Of a DNA stretch of 64,000 nt, positions 61,455 to 64,000 are shown in pieces (position 1 is the first letter of the stretch; the number at the start of each line of letters is the position of its first letter). The translations under genes and the position numbers were made by a program. The stretch spans positions 558,001 to 622,000 of the forward strand of contig JAVSML010000049.1 of assembly GCA_038503035.1 (NCBI GenBank). Reading direction: 5' to 3'. The DNA comes from Crocodylus rhombifer. Lineage: Eukaryota; Chordata; Crocodylia; Crocodylidae. The notes under the pieces are model-generated. The model ran no database searches, had not been told where the DNA came from, and saw only the letters and a program-made list of their open reading frames with translations.

Positions 61455-62544
61455 TTTATAACCTCCCTTCAGGTATTTAGAAACAGTTACCAATCCCCCC
61501 ATAGCTTTTCTCTCCTCTGAACCAAACAATCTCAGTTCTATCAATCTTTCTTCATAAATGTTGTTCCCCAAGCCTCTGATCATTTTTGTTGCTCTTCTGG
61601 ACTTTTTCCAATTTTTCCACATCTTTAAGTGTGGGACCTAAAACTGAACTTAGTACTCCAAGGCTTCATCAGTGCTGAGTAGAGGAAGTGAAGCCTTTCC
61701 CCTGGCTTGCAAATGATGTTCCCTTTAATACAGCTCAGTATATTACTGACTTTTTTGCAAGAAAAGTATACTGTTGGCTCATATTCAGTTTATAGTCCAC
61801 TGTAACCCCCAAGTCCTTCTCTGCAGTACTGCAACCTAGCCAGTCATTTCCTGGTTTGCATTTATGCATGCAGTTATTCCATCCTAAGTGCAGCCTTTTG
61901 CACTTGACATTATTGAATTTCATTTGATTCATTTCAGACCATTTTATCTTTAATCAAGGTCACTTGAAATCGTACTCCTACCCTGCAGTGTCTGCAACTC
62001 CACCCAACTTGATGTTGCCTCCAGCTTGCTAAGCGTGCCCTCAATCCCATCTTCCAAATTATCGATGAAGACCTTAAACAATCTGGAAAGGATAGGGGAA
62101 TATGCAATAAGGTGGAAGCAGATTTTGCAAGATAGGAGATTTAAAGCTTTAGTTAAAACAGTTATAGTCCCTCAAGGCCTATGAGATGAGGAGGGAGGGG
62201 GACTTTTCTTTTTTGACTTTTAAACCTTTAATATATAAATAGTAAAAACAAAAAGTACATGGCCCACCTTGTGTGGGGAGGGTGGGAGGAGAGACAGAAA
62301 GAAGTTAAATGATACCGGCTCTGTCCCAGGGGAAACTCAACTTGATACCTCCATCCAATTAGTCTTCAGTGGCTCAACGTCTAGTTGTTGAGCATGGTCC
62401 AACTAGTTACATTCCATTTTACACTACTTTCAGCTAAACTAATACTGTCTCCCATTAAATTCTCTTCAGTACTTTAAAGAAATCCAAAGCCTTGCTAAAA
62501 TCAAGATACTATACTTTATCTTACTATCTTAGTATCACATCCAC

Positions 62545-62581
62545 TTCTCTTCCCCCCTCCCCATCCCCATCCCCATCCCCA
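62545..62581 (+). repeat. CCCCAT microsatellite
   Basis: CCCTCCCCATCCCCATCCCCATCCCCAC. It lies within the CR1-like region. Confidence 0.85.
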
Positions 62582-62869
62582 CATGCTCATAGCCCATCCT
62601 CTTGTCTTACAAGGAAGTCCGGTTTGTGATGCATGACTTATTCCTGATGAAGATATGTTGGTTGTTTCTGATTTCCTTGTTCTTCTTCAGGTGCTTAGAA
62701 GTGGATTCCTTCATGACCTGCTCCAGATTCTGTGGTTGGGTAAAGAACCAAGGGTATAGACATGTAAAGTCTTCTTACCAGCAGTAGTCTAGATTACAAT
62801 GGATTTTAGGCAGAAATTAGATGCCCACACAGTCCTGTGGATCATGTCTAAGCCTGAAAAGTTGCCCAA

Positions 62870-62905
62870 GTAAAAAAAAAAAAGAAAAAGAAAAAAAAAA
62901 AAGAC
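62870..62905 (+). repeat. A-rich tract
   Basis: Long run of A with a few G. Could be the tail of a retroposed sequence, but no clear body precedes it. Confidence 0.6.
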
Positions 62906-64000
62906 ACTTCAGGAATATCTTTAAGCCAAAATGGGAATGCCTAATGAACCTAGGTGCCCAGAAAATTGTGTAGGTTCTGGAACAATACAGATCTGGATTG
63001 CTTTTTGTGGCTTAGGTGCCTACAGTCCACCCAAGACCTGTTTAGGTGCATATAAGATTGGCCTTAAGTACCTGAGAGAAAAATACCTTCCCCATGAGAG
63101 GGAAAAAAGAAGCAACACGTTTCTTGCCACATCCAGACTTCTACTTCAGGTACATAGGGAAAATGGCAATCTCTCTTGTATCTAGGAGCAACCCAAGCAC
63201 ACCTATCTGTGTAGCACTAACTCGTTTCAACCTAGTTGCCATGGGAGCCTGCAGAGAATACTCTGGAATAGGAATGATTTAACCATAGTTTCAGATGGGG
63301 TCAATAATTATGCACTATTCCAAGCTTTGTGAATGATGAAGGATCCAGAATAGCAAACAGTTTTCCAATTCATCAGATTCTATATAACTTCAAGAAAGAG
63401 AATAAACATTTTTAGTAGGGTGGAGAGATTTTTAGAACGAAAAATTAAAAGTTAAATATGTAGAAATCTGCATTTAGCATAAAGGTGATAATTAGGAATA
63501 ATGGTATTAATTTCCAAAAATTGAGATTCTTAGGTATGTGAAAAAAACTGTTTCCCCTTACAGTTATATTTAGTATACTACTCAGTAGCTTTTTCCAAGG
63601 AAGACTGATGCTTCTATGACTAGAAATATCCAAAATGAAGGGCAAAAGCTAAAAAAAATGAATGAATTGGAGCATAATCCTGCACTGGCAGGGAGATGGA
63701 CAAAGCAATGGGAAGGACCTTCTCCACCTCAAGTTTCTATGTGGATGAGTAAATCAGTGTCAACTCTGTTTTGTTTGCCCCGTTTTCTCTCTTCTGTTTT
63801 ACTTCAGGGGCAGGTACTACACTATCTTTTACAAAAAAGGCTACAGAGGATACGCTAGTCACTGCTAGTTGAAAAAACTCCTCTGTGTTGGAGAGAGAGG
63901 AGGGGGAGGGCAAATCTCAAGCTTCTAGTGATCTTTTCTTTTTTCAAACCAACTCTACTGTGTACTGTTACTTTGTTCTGGCTGTCCAGATTGCATGTAG
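62906..64000. other. Gene-free stretch to window end
   Basis: The first 190 bp carry repeated CCTAGGTGCCC/TTAGGTGCCTAC motifs like those at 4080 and 2820. Nothing else was supported. Confidence 0.45.

Larger units (their letters stand above)
59722..62750 (-). mobile_element. CR1-like LINE, minus strand, split by a hAT-like insertion
   Basis: 3' UTR and C-terminal region at 59722-60025 (GGTCATGTAGTC, GATATTCAGCTTAAATTTACC), then, after the insertion at 60026-61454, more ORF2 in minus-strand order: RRATKMIRGLGNNIYEERL and LRLFGSEERKA at 61622-61463, KFNNVKCKRLHLGWNN with TAEKDLGVTVDYKLNMSQQ at 61932-61735, and a QHIFIRNKSC..N-type finger block near 62700-62590. Strongly decayed, with the FADD region not readable. 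Confidence 0.85.

Noticed and set aside
1..64000. tRNA genes, rRNA genes, CRISPR arrays, operons or bacterial-type signals
   Set aside because: None was seen. The repeat content and splice signals are those of a vertebrate nuclear genome.

Overview
This window reads as vertebrate nuclear DNA, most probably from a crocodilian. It is AT-rich and mostly non-coding. It carries many CR1-type LINE remnants, one still ending in the octamer-type ATTCTATG tail, foldback elements of the kind described as MITE-like in crocodilians, several hAT-like elements and a decayed Ty3/gypsy element. A turtle or another archosaur cannot be excluded from sequence alone. No tRNA, rRNA or CRISPR array was seen. Base N occurs only at 26915-26924.

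Layout. 1-626: 3' part of a non-autonomous DNA element whose ends carry GGGACAGACATT; fuller copies lie at 37086-37654 and 55530-56485. 4567-6207: 5'-truncated CR1 on the minus strand, followed by a second CR1 3' end at 6500-6731. 7656-8162, 10310-12377, 21066-21300, 21915-22355 and 58676-58925: MITE-like elements whose ends read GGCCCCATCTA or variants of GTGTCTACA. 15985-16225 and 20228-20625: foldback elements, with single arms at 36000-36085 and 36810-36950. 22970-28320: a dead Ty3/gypsy element (Gag, protease and integrase remnants), split by a hAT-like element at 24668-27313, which is itself split by a CR1 at 25578-26365. 28330-34700 and 38070-45250 are mostly unique sequence. 47690-50750: an L2-like LINE on the minus strand. 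59722-62750: a CR1 split by a hAT-like element with a perfect 8-bp target duplication.

Genes. The only strong host-gene signals are around a CpG island at about 45290-46960. It holds two divergent ATG-containing first exons 298 bp apart, both ending at good splice donors: a minus-strand one starting MSALRK (46281-46264) and a plus-strand one starting MALSRRE (46580-46601). Far downstream on the minus strand, two exons (35529-35451 and 35084-34722) join in phase and end in a stop codon. They encode the C-terminus of a protein I do not recognise. A further possible exon at 41802-41737 has a compatible phase. It is an inference that these belong to the gene starting at 46281. The terminal exon seems to need one frameshift near 34996-35018, so it is a pseudogene, an allele, or a sequence error. 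No gene symbol could be assigned with confidence.
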